A stretch of DNA of 64,000 bases, from the NCBI GenBank assembly GCA_021464415.1, contig CM038467.1, positions 8,759,411-8,823,410 of the forward strand. Reading direction: 5' to 3'. The translations under genes were made by a program, and so were the position numbers. Positions 1 through 10,319 of the stretch are shown in pieces. The notes below the pieces were generated by a model. That model saw nothing but the letters and a program-made list of their open reading frames with translations, was not told where the DNA came from and searched no databases. The stretch is from Lonicera japonica (taxonomy: Eukaryota > Streptophyta > Magnoliopsida > Dipsacales > Caprifoliaceae). Position 1 is the stretch's first letter, and every line of letters starts with the position of its first letter.

Positions 1-930
1 ATCTTAAATCCTGAATACTATTATGAAGGTAATTTTGTTTGTTATGAAACCAAATTTTTAGTTTTTTTTAAAGTAATCAAATTTAAAGTTCATTAATTAT
101 ACTTAAGGATGATAAATTTCTTTATTATAATCATTTTGCTTTCATATAAAATTAATTTATTTTTGCATATACAATTTGTAAACTTAAAAAAACAAAATCA
201 TAAATAAATCAATACCCTAGAAAAATGAACTTTAAATATTGTTAAATTAAAATTTAATATATTTTGAATTTTAAAAAAAAAACTAGAGAGAGAGATGACG
301 TGACAGTACAAAAAAGATGTGAATATGCACCACTATTACTCGAGATATTCTTTAATAGATAATTTATATGTTAAATAATATGGAGATGCTAAATATATAA
401 AAAAACTATAATTTATAATTAAACAAAATAAGAATATATAACAATACTGGAGATACTATTATATAAATAATTTACATGCTAAATAATCTGGAACATATTG
501 GAGATACATAAAGAATCTAATTTACAAATAAATATTTAATCACTATAGAGATACAATTCATTTTTTTATAGGTTTTAAACTCTTTAATATAGCTAATTAA
601 CTAAATAGATATAATTTACAAATATATATTAAATGGCTATAAAGATATAATTAGAATTTGTATAAGTTTTAAACTATTTAATATAGTTAATTAACTAAAT
701 ACGTATTATTTTATTATAATTAATATTATTAATATATTATAATAATTATGAGACGTTGAATCAAAAGATAAATATTCACATTAAATCTAAAATACCAATT
801 AAAAGCATAAATATGAAAAATCATAGTATAATTATATTAGGATGTACTTGATTTATTAATAAATATAGTAGTAGTATAATATAATGTAATGGTGCATACT
901 TACTTAAGCGGAAATTTGTGGCTCAAAGGG
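1..930. other. AT-rich intergenic upstream of CbbY
   Basis: Very AT-rich DNA with no credible open frame. A short GA run and TGACGTGAC lie near 288-303. From about 340 to 705 there are degenerate repeated phrases (listed separately). The promoter of the CbbY gene must lie in the right-hand part, but I see no convincing TATA box at a fixed distance from the coding start. Confidence 0.6.
340..705. repeat. degenerate AT-rich tandem repeats
   Basis: Two pairs of imperfect direct repeats. The phrase TGTTAAATAATATGGAGAT near 369 recurs as TGCTAAATAATCTGG near 477. A longer unit running from ACTATAGAGATACAATT through TTTTAAACTCTTTAATATAG and GCTAATTAACTAAATA recurs about 95 bases later with scattered substitutions. 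Function unknown; probably an old tandem duplication in the upstream spacer. Confidence 0.5.
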
Positions 931-977
931 CGGATAAGTTTGAAGAAGACACGAGACACTGCGTCTCTCTAAGTCGG

Positions 978-998
978 ATGAATTTTGGTTTGGAGTAG
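978..998 (+). promoter_or_regulatory. short upstream ORF in CbbY leader
   Basis: An ATG 40 bases before the CbbY start opens a six-codon frame (MNFGLE) closed by TAG at 996-998, leaving 19 bases to the main ATG. If the transcript starts upstream of 978, scanning ribosomes would meet this uORF first. The transcription start is not visible from sequence, so the effect is inferred. Confidence 0.45.
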
Positions 999-1017
999 AG
1001 AGAGAAGCGTGTTGGGA

Positions 1018-4000
1018 ATGGCGTCAACGATAATCTCTCCCTCATTCACTGTGTCTAATTCATCTTTAACCACTCTTTTTCCTCAAAGCCTGAGGACCTC
1101 TATTGTACAAGGGCTTGGAGGGACCTTATCGTCTTCTTCTGTATTCGGCAGAACAAGAAGCATCAATGGAACATCATCATCAATTAGGATGAACAATCCA
1201 ATCAGTCGTACCGCCGTTATATGTTCAGCTTATTCTTCTGTTCTTCCATCGGCACTCCTCTTTGATTGCGATGGGGTCCTCGTCGACACCGAGAAGGACG
1301 GTCACCGCATATCTTTCAATGACACCTTCGCTGAAGTATCTATAATATAATCACACTTTCTTACCAACCTTTTTTTTTTTTGCTCAATTTTTTTCTCTTT
1401 ACTCTAATTTGATATTCTGTGTGAAGAACCAGTTAAGTTCTTCATTATGGCCGTTGGACTGATGGCATAATTTGTGTTGATTACACAGAGGGATTTGGGT
1501 GTTACATGGGATGTGGATTTGTACGGCGAATTGCTCAAAATCGGGGGTGGAAAAGAAAGGTGTTGAGCTGCTGCTTCTTTTCTTTCCTTTTCTTTTCTTT
1601 TCTTTTTTCTCTTCAAGTTTGTACAAAATTGTCAAATTAGTGATTCAAGAAGATCCCCAAAGAGAATGTTTAGCTTTAATTCATATTTAATGAAGCAGCA
1701 TTCTATGTTTTAAGTTGGATTTTTGGATTGGTAGAGGAAATTCTTGGATTTAATTGTTGGTTCATCTATTTAGGATGACGGCCTACTTTGACAAGACTGG
1801 ATGGCCAGAAAAGGCTCCAAAGAGCAAAGAAGAAAGAAAAGAGTTTATAGCTTCCCTTCATAAGCGAAAGACAGAGTTATTCATGGTCCTCATCGAGAAA
1901 AAGTTGCTTCCTCTTCGGCCCGGTGTTGCAAAGTAAGGGGTTGTTTTATTCAACTACTTAAATTTGAAAACTTTTAAAGTTTTCAAATTTAAGTAGTGTG
2001 AAAGTTGATTGTTCTGTAAAAAAAATTAAGTGGACAGCCACTTAAATCTGAAAATTTGTGTCCAAAAAGTTAACCGGTAAATTTGCCATTTAAATTTGAA
2101 AACTTAAAACACCGTCATATAAAATACCTATTTTACCCTCATATGGTCATTTTTATTTCCATTTAGAATCATGTCATCCAAATAAATTAATAAGGGCAAA
2201 GTTGTCATATTAAAAAAAATTCAGTTTTCAGATGTGTTATATTCAAACAAACAACATTTTTTCAATTTTCAAAAGTAAACAAACAACTTTTTCAGTTTCA
2301 ATTTTAAGTTTTCAGTTCAATTTTCAGTTTTCAAATGTTTTATCAAACGCCACCTAAAACTACATACTCATTTGACCTTTTCATTTCTTATCTGCATTTT
2401 CTTTAGCTTGACACTTCTTCGTTTATGCATATCATCCAAATATTTCTTTCCTGCATTGGCGTTACTTTTCATTTTTAGGTACTCCTGATGGGAGTACTAA
2501 GTTTGATATTTTAAGAACTATGATTTACTATCTCGTGATCGTGAACATACACATATGGTTACATTACTTACATTCATGCAAAAATAGTCTTCTAAAAGCA
2601 GGGCAGCAAGCTTTTATCCAAAGTTAAGGGGGGCTGCATTAAATTTTACAGGTTGGTTGATCAGGCTTTGGCAAAAGGAGTCAAGGTTGCTGTCTGCAGT
2701 ACTTCTAATGAAAAGGCGGTATGCATCAAGTTCTAAAGGTCTAAATGTAATGATTGAGTCTTGTAATTTTGTTCTTAAACAGGAATGTATAGGAGTTTAC
2801 TGCACTAATACTAGTCAAATTTGCTTCAATAATGCTTATTCATTTATTAAAGTTTTTATTGTTGAAGAACCCAAAAGGTCAAATCAAGCTCCACGAAAAT
2901 TCCTCACTCTATTTTCTTCTTCAATATATGAAGCGTTCAAAACTGTTTTGAGTAGTTGAAATGTTAGCTCAACAGTTACAATAATTATAATCATACTCAG
3001 AAATTTAAACTAAACTAGAGTCGTCATTTCAGGTCTCTGCTATAGTTTCATGTTTGCTGGGGCCTGCGCGAGCAGAAAAGATCCAAATATTTGCAGGAGA
3101 TGTGGTTCCTCGTAAAAAGCCTGACCCAGTAATGTTCTCATCTTGGTGTTGATCAACTACACGGATATTGCCTCACTTGATTTAGCTTTTCTTACAATGA
3201 AGGCGAATCCGTCCTCCTATCAACCTGGAAGTTTTAGGATTGTTATTATATGCCAAAATCCTTGACTCTCCTACATATTTGAGGGGCTGGAAAATCAAAT
3301 TGAGGACAAACAACTTTATTTTCCTCGTAAATGAACATAATCTGATACTGTGGTTCGCATTGATCCCTTTGTTCTTAATTTGCGTCCTCTCAAAGTCTCG
3401 GTATTTGCACAAACCTATGAATAGCAAGCTCTTAATAATTAACCCGATTTATTCTTTCTTGCAGGCTATCTATGAGCTAGCAGCCAGCACTCTGGGTGTT
3501 GAACCATCAAGGTATATTATAAAATAAAACAAGGACCAACACGTGATTTTGATAAGAGCCGCTTATAGACTACTGCCAAAATTCAGGTTCTTGAACCATC
3601 AAGGGTTCATATGACTCCAAAGTTATTAGTTCATCTGAAAATAATTGTGTTTTGAATTACGAGTACAACATATTGCCTGATGAATCGAGAAATCGATATA
3701 TGTATCTAACCCAGTTTTCATGGATGAAATTATGTTTGAATTCCTTACATCATATCAATCAACATTTTCCAAAAATGTTAACAAGTTTCCTTGTCATTTA
3801 CAGTTGTGTTGTGGTAGAAGACAGTGCCATTGGACTTGCAGCTGCCAAAGCCGCTGGAATGAAGTGCATTGTAACAAAGAGCGGGTAAGTTTTTCTTCTT
3901 CTCTTTCATAGTACTTTCTCTCTCAAATTGATAATCTCACTCTTTTTTTGGATGTCTTAATTTGACAGTTTAATTTCCTTTCCGTGACATGATCAACGAA

Positions 4001-4275
4001 CCAAATTTCACAATACAAAATAAGTTGTATCATTGACCGCTAATTATATTGAAATTTGAAGTTTTCTTGAGAAATAGTAAAGCTAATCTCGTCGCCGTGA
4101 GGGGTGTGACTATGCTATCGTGCTAAAGGTTTGATTTACACTTGGTTGCAGATATACAGCGGAAGAGAACTTCCTAAATGCAGACGCAGTTTTCGACTTC
4201 ATAGGTGATCCGCCGGAGGAAAGATTCGACCTAGACTTTTGCACAAGCCTTGTTGAAAAACAGTTTGTCAGTTAA
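1018..4275 (+). CDS. CbbY: CbbY-like HAD phosphatase, chloroplastic (8 exons)
   Basis: Exons: 1018-1335, 1489-1559, 1774-1932, 2652-2718, 3033-3128, 3465-3511, 3804-3884, 4152-4275. All introns are GT-AG and the frame is continuous, giving 320 aa, close to the plant CbbY family length. The first ~80 residues are Ser/Thr-rich and look like a chloroplast transit peptide. HAD motif I is LLFDCDGVLVDTEKDGHR; motif II lies in VAVCSTSNEKAV; the motif III lysine lies in VVPRKKPDP; motif IV is VVVEDSAIGLAAAKAAGM. Plant CbbY is known to dephosphorylate xylulose-1,5-bisphosphate, a misfire product and inhibitor of Rubisco, in the stroma; that activity is assigned here by homology. The start ATG is the only one giving a good transit peptide; a six-codon uORF precedes it. 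Intron 3 contains a MITE that begins inside the 5' splice site. No broken motif is seen, and the gene looks intact. Confidence 0.95.
1937..2354. mobile_element. Harbinger-like MITE in CbbY intron 3
   Basis: The element begins GGGGTTGTTTTATTC and ends ATCAAACGCCACC. The ends are imperfect inverted repeats (about 11 of 17 positions match), flanked by TAA at 1934-1936 and 2355-2357, as expected for PIF/Harbinger-type insertions. The left TAA is bases +2 to +4 of the intron, so the element abuts the splice donor. No coding capacity. Internally it has several GTTTTCAAATTT-type inverted phrases. Confidence 0.65.
1953..1997. repeat. perfect 22-bp-arm palindrome near splice donor
   Basis: ACTACTTAAATTTGAAAACT and its exact reverse complement form two 22-base arms separated by one base (1975). 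It lies about 20 bases inside intron 3 of CbbY, within the MITE. It would fold into a tight hairpin in the pre-mRNA. Confidence 0.85.
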
Positions 4276-5705
4276 CTCGGAAACCGCTCAGAGATATGTA
4301 TCCTTCATTATTATCTAGCAGAAGGCATGCTCGAGTCTATCTGTATACGGTTTTCTCCATGTTGTGCTAAATTTTTGGTTATCGGAAATGAGAGATACCA
4401 ATATTATGTATATAATACTGGCAGTACAAAAGGTCTTCGTACCATTTTCCAATATTCAGAAAAGGTCATTTTATTCGTTGACGTATTCAGACTTTTCCCA
4501 ATATTCAACGGTCATTTTATTCGGTGAAATATTAAATAAATAAAAGTTCCATGGCAAAATATTCGTCAAAGAAAAACGACTTAGAGCAAAAATTTTGTAG
4601 AGTTGTATGAAAAAATGAGTTTTAGAAAAAATCGCGGAAGACTTTTAATTTATGGGAGCTTTTTATCTCCTTAATTTTATTCACTTTTCAAATATTATTT
4701 TTAATTATTTTATTTAATATAATACCTTATCAAAAAAAATAAAAAAAATAATTCAAAGTAAAAGTGAAGTCACTCGTCTTGTCGGCTGGAATTATAAAAA
4801 GGTTCTCAAAAATATTAAAATAATCAAATTAAAAAGAGATGCTCGAAATCACTTGAACGCTTGTCACAATAATTACACTTCAAAATTTCATATTGGTATA
4901 CAAAATATAAATTTAAAGAGTAACTTGCTAAAAGACTCAGAAATTCTCTTATAAAGTCAGCAACTCTTCTGCCTGAACACATATTTATGTTCGATCTGAA
5001 CATCACACACACAATAATTTCGGGTAAATCACCGCTGACTATTTCGAATTGTGTAGTGCAGTCTTGCTTCTTCCCTCTTCAAAAGTAAATGCGAACGGAA
5101 ATACGAAGTTTACTTCAGCCAATCTTTTGTAACTTCTCCATCCAAAATCCGCTAATCCCCATTGAATAGTTTGCGCAAATAAAATCAATTTCTCACATAT
5201 CCGAGCCACTTGAAAAAGTAGTAGTAGAATCTACAAGTGTTACCATGAAATTCATGGTTCAGTGGATAAAACATTCACGTGACAAAAAATATTCCGCTTT
5301 CAGTCAAGGAAGTAAGGTTACTGAATACAACCACCACATAGCAACAATCAAGCAACCGACTCATTTAACAGGACTATCCGATAGAAAAATGTAGCAGGTT
5401 CTTTTTAGACCACTATCTGATAAACAAACATAAACCGTGTCAAAATCCAGCTTCAGCCTATAGGGTTAGGTTAAAAATAACCGAAGACCTACTTTACACA
5501 TTCACAAATCTCCATCAGATTAAAAAAAACACAAGAAAGAGACAGCGAGCGATCAGAAACTAAAGCATCGAATATCAGTAACATCCGATCTCTATGATCT
5601 ATCATCATCTACTTCTGAAGCACAAAGAAACACAAAGCAATACAGACGAAATTAACGAGCAACACAACATACATGAGAGAAACAAACCAAAATATGTGTC
5701 AATTC
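4276..5705. other. spacer between convergent CbbY and MRF 3' ends
   Basis: Holds the 3' UTRs of the two tail-to-tail genes. Around 4448-4526 the phrase CCAATATTCA...GGTCATTTTATTCG(T/G)TGA occurs twice about 50 bases apart, a short direct duplication. No further gene is supported; the small open frames are AT-rich and have no recognisable homology. Confidence 0.5.
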
Positions 5706-8700
5706 TCATGAAGCTGCAGTTGGAATCATCGAAACATCTGCGGATAAACTGAATGAAGGAAGCAGCCACCCTTTCTTCTTAGCATGCTCGACATAAAAAC
5801 CAAACTTATCCTCAGCATTAGGAATGTCAAGAGCAAGATCATCGAGCCCATCCTTAATTCTCGCAAACCCTTTAGTCATCTGATTAATAGTAATCAGACC
5901 TTCCCCAAAGCATTCCTGCAAAAGATCGAGCATCTTATCGTCATTCTTCTTCTCCATCGCCATGACCAAAGCCTTCTTCACTACCTCATGATTGAAGAAG
6001 GGCATCCCAATATCGCGGATACACTGGCATGCTTCGCTGACAACACCCCCACTTTCATATTCTTCTAGAAGCTTGACTATCTTATCTTTTGCATCCTCCA
6101 CAGCCCAGCCGGTCCCGCCTCCCCAGCACCGCAGGATCCTCTCACCAGCATGACGGGCTGCAGTAAGGGTCTGAGCCATACGGAGCGTCTCGCTGCCGCT
6201 ACTATTTGGCTCCAATCTGCTTCCAATTTCATCCAAATTCAGTGGGACCAATACATCGTCAATGACTGCCCTAGCCAAAAACATCGCAAGCTCATTAGAT
6301 GCGTCTAGAACGTCGAGAGCAGTATCTTCTGCAGATTCAAGAAGCATGATAAAACCGTTGACAATATCTTCAGTTGAGAAAATCTCGATATGAAGTGCAG
6401 AGAGCAAAACAGATGCCATTTCCCTTTCTCTGTTCTTTCTGTCCATGGCAAGTGTCATAAGCTTCTTCAAGAATATGGGGTTATACTCGGGAGCTCCAAG
6501 CTCAACAAGGTTGTCGATGAGTTCGGGAATGTCATCAGAGAGAAAATACTCGTGAATTATCGTAACAACCTCTTCCTTGTACCTCCTCATCCTTTTGTCA
6601 TTTGTATCTTGTGCACCTCCATTTGCATCTGAGGTTTTTGAAAAAGATGCATCGAGCCAGCCTTCAGAGATTGCGAGTGGGACGAGGGACTGAAACAAGG
6701 ATTTGGCAGAGGGAATATCAAGAGCGAGGTCATCAAGGCTCTCAGCTAACCGAGCAAACCCTTTAGCCATTTGACTAGAACTTATTAGGCCCTCCTCTGC
6801 TGCATCTTTTAGTAGCTTTAGAATTAGCGGTTCTGCAGAACGGATCTCCATGGCCAGTATCAACGCCTTCTTCACAACTCATGATGAAAGAACGAAACAC
6901 CCAACTGCCTAATGCACCTACACGCCTCAGAAGTGTCCCCACTCTCTACATATTCCCTCAATAGATCTGCAATCTTCTTCTTAACTTCCTCGACAGTATT
7001 GTGGGTGCTACCACCCCACCTCCGCTCCACAAGTTCAGCATGGTGTGGGGCCGAAAGGTAACTTTTCTCTGCAGTTTGCAGAACTTGAAAGCCATTGGAG
7101 GATTCTGATAGCGTTTTCTTTGCACGGGTGATGAAAACTGGGGGAAGGATATCATCCACAACGGCGCGAGCCGTAAATAGAGCAAGGATATCAACAGCAT
7201 CCAATATGTCCACTGTGAGGTCATCAGCGGACTCGAGAAGCAAGACGAACCCTTGGCTTATCTGGGCCGGGCTGATGATATCAGCATACAAAGCCGAAAG
7301 AAGAACCGAAGCCATTTCCTTCTCTTTATCATGCCTGTCCATGGCTATGGAGATGAGCCTCTTAATGAAGTAAGGATGATACTTGCTTGACCCTAGTTCT
7401 TTGAGGTCAGCTGCTGCAAGTTCAACATCACCGGTGCTAAAGTACTCTTCTATAATAGAAACAACAGCTTTCTTGTATTCGTCCAAGGGATCACGGACAG
7501 TTGACCCAACAAGCTGATAAGGTTCCTGTGGCATCAAGGGATAAGAGTTAAGTAACAAATTTGAGCCAAAGCCTTTGAGACAAGAAAGTAGTAACTAGCA
7601 TAAATAAATTGAAAGGAAAGGGTGATAGATGAATCGAATTCAGCAATTACCTCACCACTGTCATAGTTGGGATCATTTCGATCAATATGAGATTCACCCT
7701 GAGTGTCGAGTAGTTTCCCCCAGGTGCCCTTACCACCACCACCATCTATTGTTACCATTGGTACAAAATAATCCATCAGTACAAATAGATAAAACTATCA
7801 GATGCTACCACTAAAATTCCAAGATGAAAAGAAAGCTCAAGTAAAGTCAGGTAATGCTGATAATCCAAAATGACAAAAGAGGGAAAGGTAGACTACTTTG
7901 AAAAATGAAAATGAACTGCCTGAAAAGGAATATTTATTATTGAATCCATATCCTGAAACAAGAAATCTAACGCGGTTCTTTAATAGCAGATAACATAATC
8001 CATGGTTAAGACTCGTGACATTTGAAAAGATTTTTGACATTTGAATACCTTTTTATTGAGATCTGATGCAAGCAGAGTACCAAAGGCATAAAGGACATGG
8101 AGGTCTTCCTCTTTACTGGAGGAAAAAGGTTTATTTCAGAGGGCGGTCAGTCATATTGATCAATATGGTTTTTTGTAAAATATTAGGGGATAAAAAGTTA
8201 AAAACAGTCAATCAACGGAATCCCAAATTGAAGGCCACAAGATTCATGTGTGCCCAACTGCTTCCAGGAACCCTGCATGCCTCTATCATAAACACTTTTG
8301 TACAACAATAGTTTCTTCAGAAAATTCATTCATTCCAGGCAGCAAACCTCAAAACCTAAACTGTATCCATTGGATATAATAAAATGCTCTATAGAATCCC
8401 TCACCCCAGAAAAACACGTCCAGGGCATGCCACCATCTAGATTTGTTGCTAACCTCAGGAATCATGGCAAGTGGCAGTAGATAGAGTATTCACCTGCTAC
8501 ATAACGAGGGTCCCCCACCATCAGTTCCCTCGAAAATCCCAGATGATTTGTTTTCTTTTATCCCCTTCTAAGACTGCTAGTTATCAAAAGCCATTTTTTC
8601 AAAAATTCAGCAACTGAGTAGTCAGCAAGAGGAAGAACCAATAACTAAACACTAGGTAAACATTGACAAACAAAACTCTTCTCGGCTCCATTTTTTAACA

Positions 8701-9668
8701 GGAAATATACAGGGTATAGTAGTATGAAAATGAGATAAGACTTTTTGTTACCAAAACAGGAACAGCTAACAAAAAAAGATAAGTAAAGCTGACTCACTCA
8801 ATAGTACCAAACGGTGAAACACCAATCTAGAGAAAAAAAATTGAGGCAACCAGACTGCTCAAGATGGAAACATAATCTAGGAACACTACTTCGAGACTGA
8901 TTGCGCCAAAGTCCAATAGAACAAACAAAGGGTAGCATTCCTTGAGCCAACGGGTTCAAGTTGAAGTATTGAACAGTCTAATGGGGCCAGAGTACTCAAA
9001 TGACCTTAGGGAAGGGAGGAGTATGATTCCGGCTTCCTTAGTACTGTACTTTTGCTACGCAACGAGTCTGTGACAGACCGTACAATCTGTGAAACCATGC
9101 TAGAGGATGTCCTCTACAATCCTATATTCCTATTACTTAAACAATCCGTTCGTTAATAGTAGATAACCCAGCCTATTTATTACCAAATGGCTATGGTAAT
9201 TAGCACTAATGAAATCCAGATTAATTCATTTCAACTAAAACTCTAGCACGACATATACTTGAAAATATAAATTGAATCAAATCTGGTTTACACAAGCACC
9301 TAACGCAGTGGATTATACATGAAATCAAACACAGTGGTTGTTTAAACAATTCTTCAGACTTCAAGAATAGTCAACAGGAGAAGTAAAGAGCAGAAAATGA
9401 ACCAAATATAAAGAAACTAAAACAGCCAGAAAGAACTTTATGTACCTTTTTTCGCTCGACCGAGTTTTCCAGAATGTGTCCGCCGCACATGCCTACCAGT
9501 ATTACCACCCGTGGAAGTCTTGCCACCGCCTGGCTGAGATTTTATATTTTGCTCAGAAAGGAAAGACGTCAAGGACTTTGGGGACGATGACAAGACCTCC
9601 GGATTCTGAGTCGCTACTTTCAATATCTCCCTCTGCTCATCCGTCAAAAAACTCCCGTTCGACGCCAT
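5706..9668 (-). CDS. MRF: MA3-domain translation regulatory factor (MRF-like), frameshifted
   Basis: Coding exons on the minus strand: 9668-9446, 7745-7651, 7525-5706, with GT-AG introns and correct phases. The N-terminus (MASNGSFLTDEQREIL, then HVRRTHSGKLGRAKK) and DGGGGKGTWGKLLDT are hallmarks of plant MRF proteins (PDCD4-like, four MA3 domains; known to bind eIF4A and link TOR signalling to translation). MA3-1 starts near residue 121, MA3-2 near 283, and MA3-3 (RRYKEEVVTIIHEYF) and MA3-4 (VEDAKDKIVKLLEEY) follow in the second half. After Glu322 (6880-6878) one base is missing: the gene reads GAG TTG TGA, whereas the matching position in MA3-4 reads GAG GTA GTG AAG. As written the protein stops at 323 aa. 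Correcting one base gives about 712 aa, the normal family size. Everything downstream is open and well conserved, so an assembly error or very recent mutation is more likely than an old pseudogene. Confidence 0.9.
7746..9445 (-). other. 1.7-kb intron 1 of MRF gene
   Basis: Donor GGTACAT follows codon Lys74 (exon ends at 9446); acceptor ACAATAG precedes 7745. The split codon is G|AT (Asp). I see no gene or clear transposon inside; short open frames here have no family features. Confidence 0.8.
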
Positions 9669-10080
9669 CTACAAATCCTACACAAGAAATAATAACAAGA
9701 ATAATTAAGAATATATATATGTTGAATCATAAAATAAAATATTAGAATAGAATAGAATAAATAAAGAGCAGTAAATTGCAAGTATACAACTTATAAAATC
9801 ATCGGCCAAGTTCATTACCTCTCTGCACTGCGAGCGGAGAGGGAGAGGGAGAGGGAGAGAAAACTGTTGACTTCGAAGGATTTGAAACAGTAAAAAAGGC
9901 CAACGAAACAGCAGAGAAAATCCTCGAGCAAGTTCCTCTGTGCTTGGCTCGGATCTCGAGCCAAGACAGGGAAGGTTTAGGGCGAACAGCAATCGAATCG
10001 GATCTTCAAGCAATCGAACACAACTGAGATTCAAATGCGTGTGTATGTATATACCAATTTCTTGCACACCACTAGTATAT
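9669..10080 (-). promoter_or_regulatory. 5' UTR of MRF with leader intron
   Basis: On the minus strand a donor AGAG|GTAATG at 9818/9817 and an acceptor TGTGTAG|G at 9678/9677 fit an intron in the leader, with about 9 bases of leader exon before the ATG at 9668. The upstream leader exon would contain the CT-rich stretch seen as GGGAGAGGGAGAG near 9838-9858. Leader introns are common in plant translation-factor genes. The transcription start is inferred, not seen. Confidence 0.5.
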
Positions 10081-10179
10081 TTTTATTTTATTTTATTTTC
10101 TCGGACGAGAGAAAGAGATTGAGAGAGAAAAGGAAGATGGATGATGACTACTGAAATGGATGAGAATGAGGAGAAGCCA

Positions 10180-10318
10180 ATATTATATATATAATATATA
10201 TATATATAGGGAGGCTACGCCTACGGATACATGTCCACCTCATTATCAATCAATTGATGTACATGTACACTTGGCTTTTTATTCTAGAGCGAGAGAGAGA
10301 GAGAGAGAGAGAGAGCGC
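10180..10318. repeat. (AT)n and (GA)n microsatellites in MRF promoter
   Basis: An AT run (about 10180-10207) and a GA run (about 10288-10314) lie upstream of the MRF leader. GA/CT runs are frequent in plant core promoters and the AT run could serve as a TATA-like region, but neither role can be proved here. Confidence 0.6.
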
Positions 10319-10319
10319 G

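Noticed and set aside
5238..5330. tRNA-like phrase GGTTCAGTGGATAAAACATT as a SINE
   Set aside because: A convincing B box at the right spacing is missing; too weak to call.
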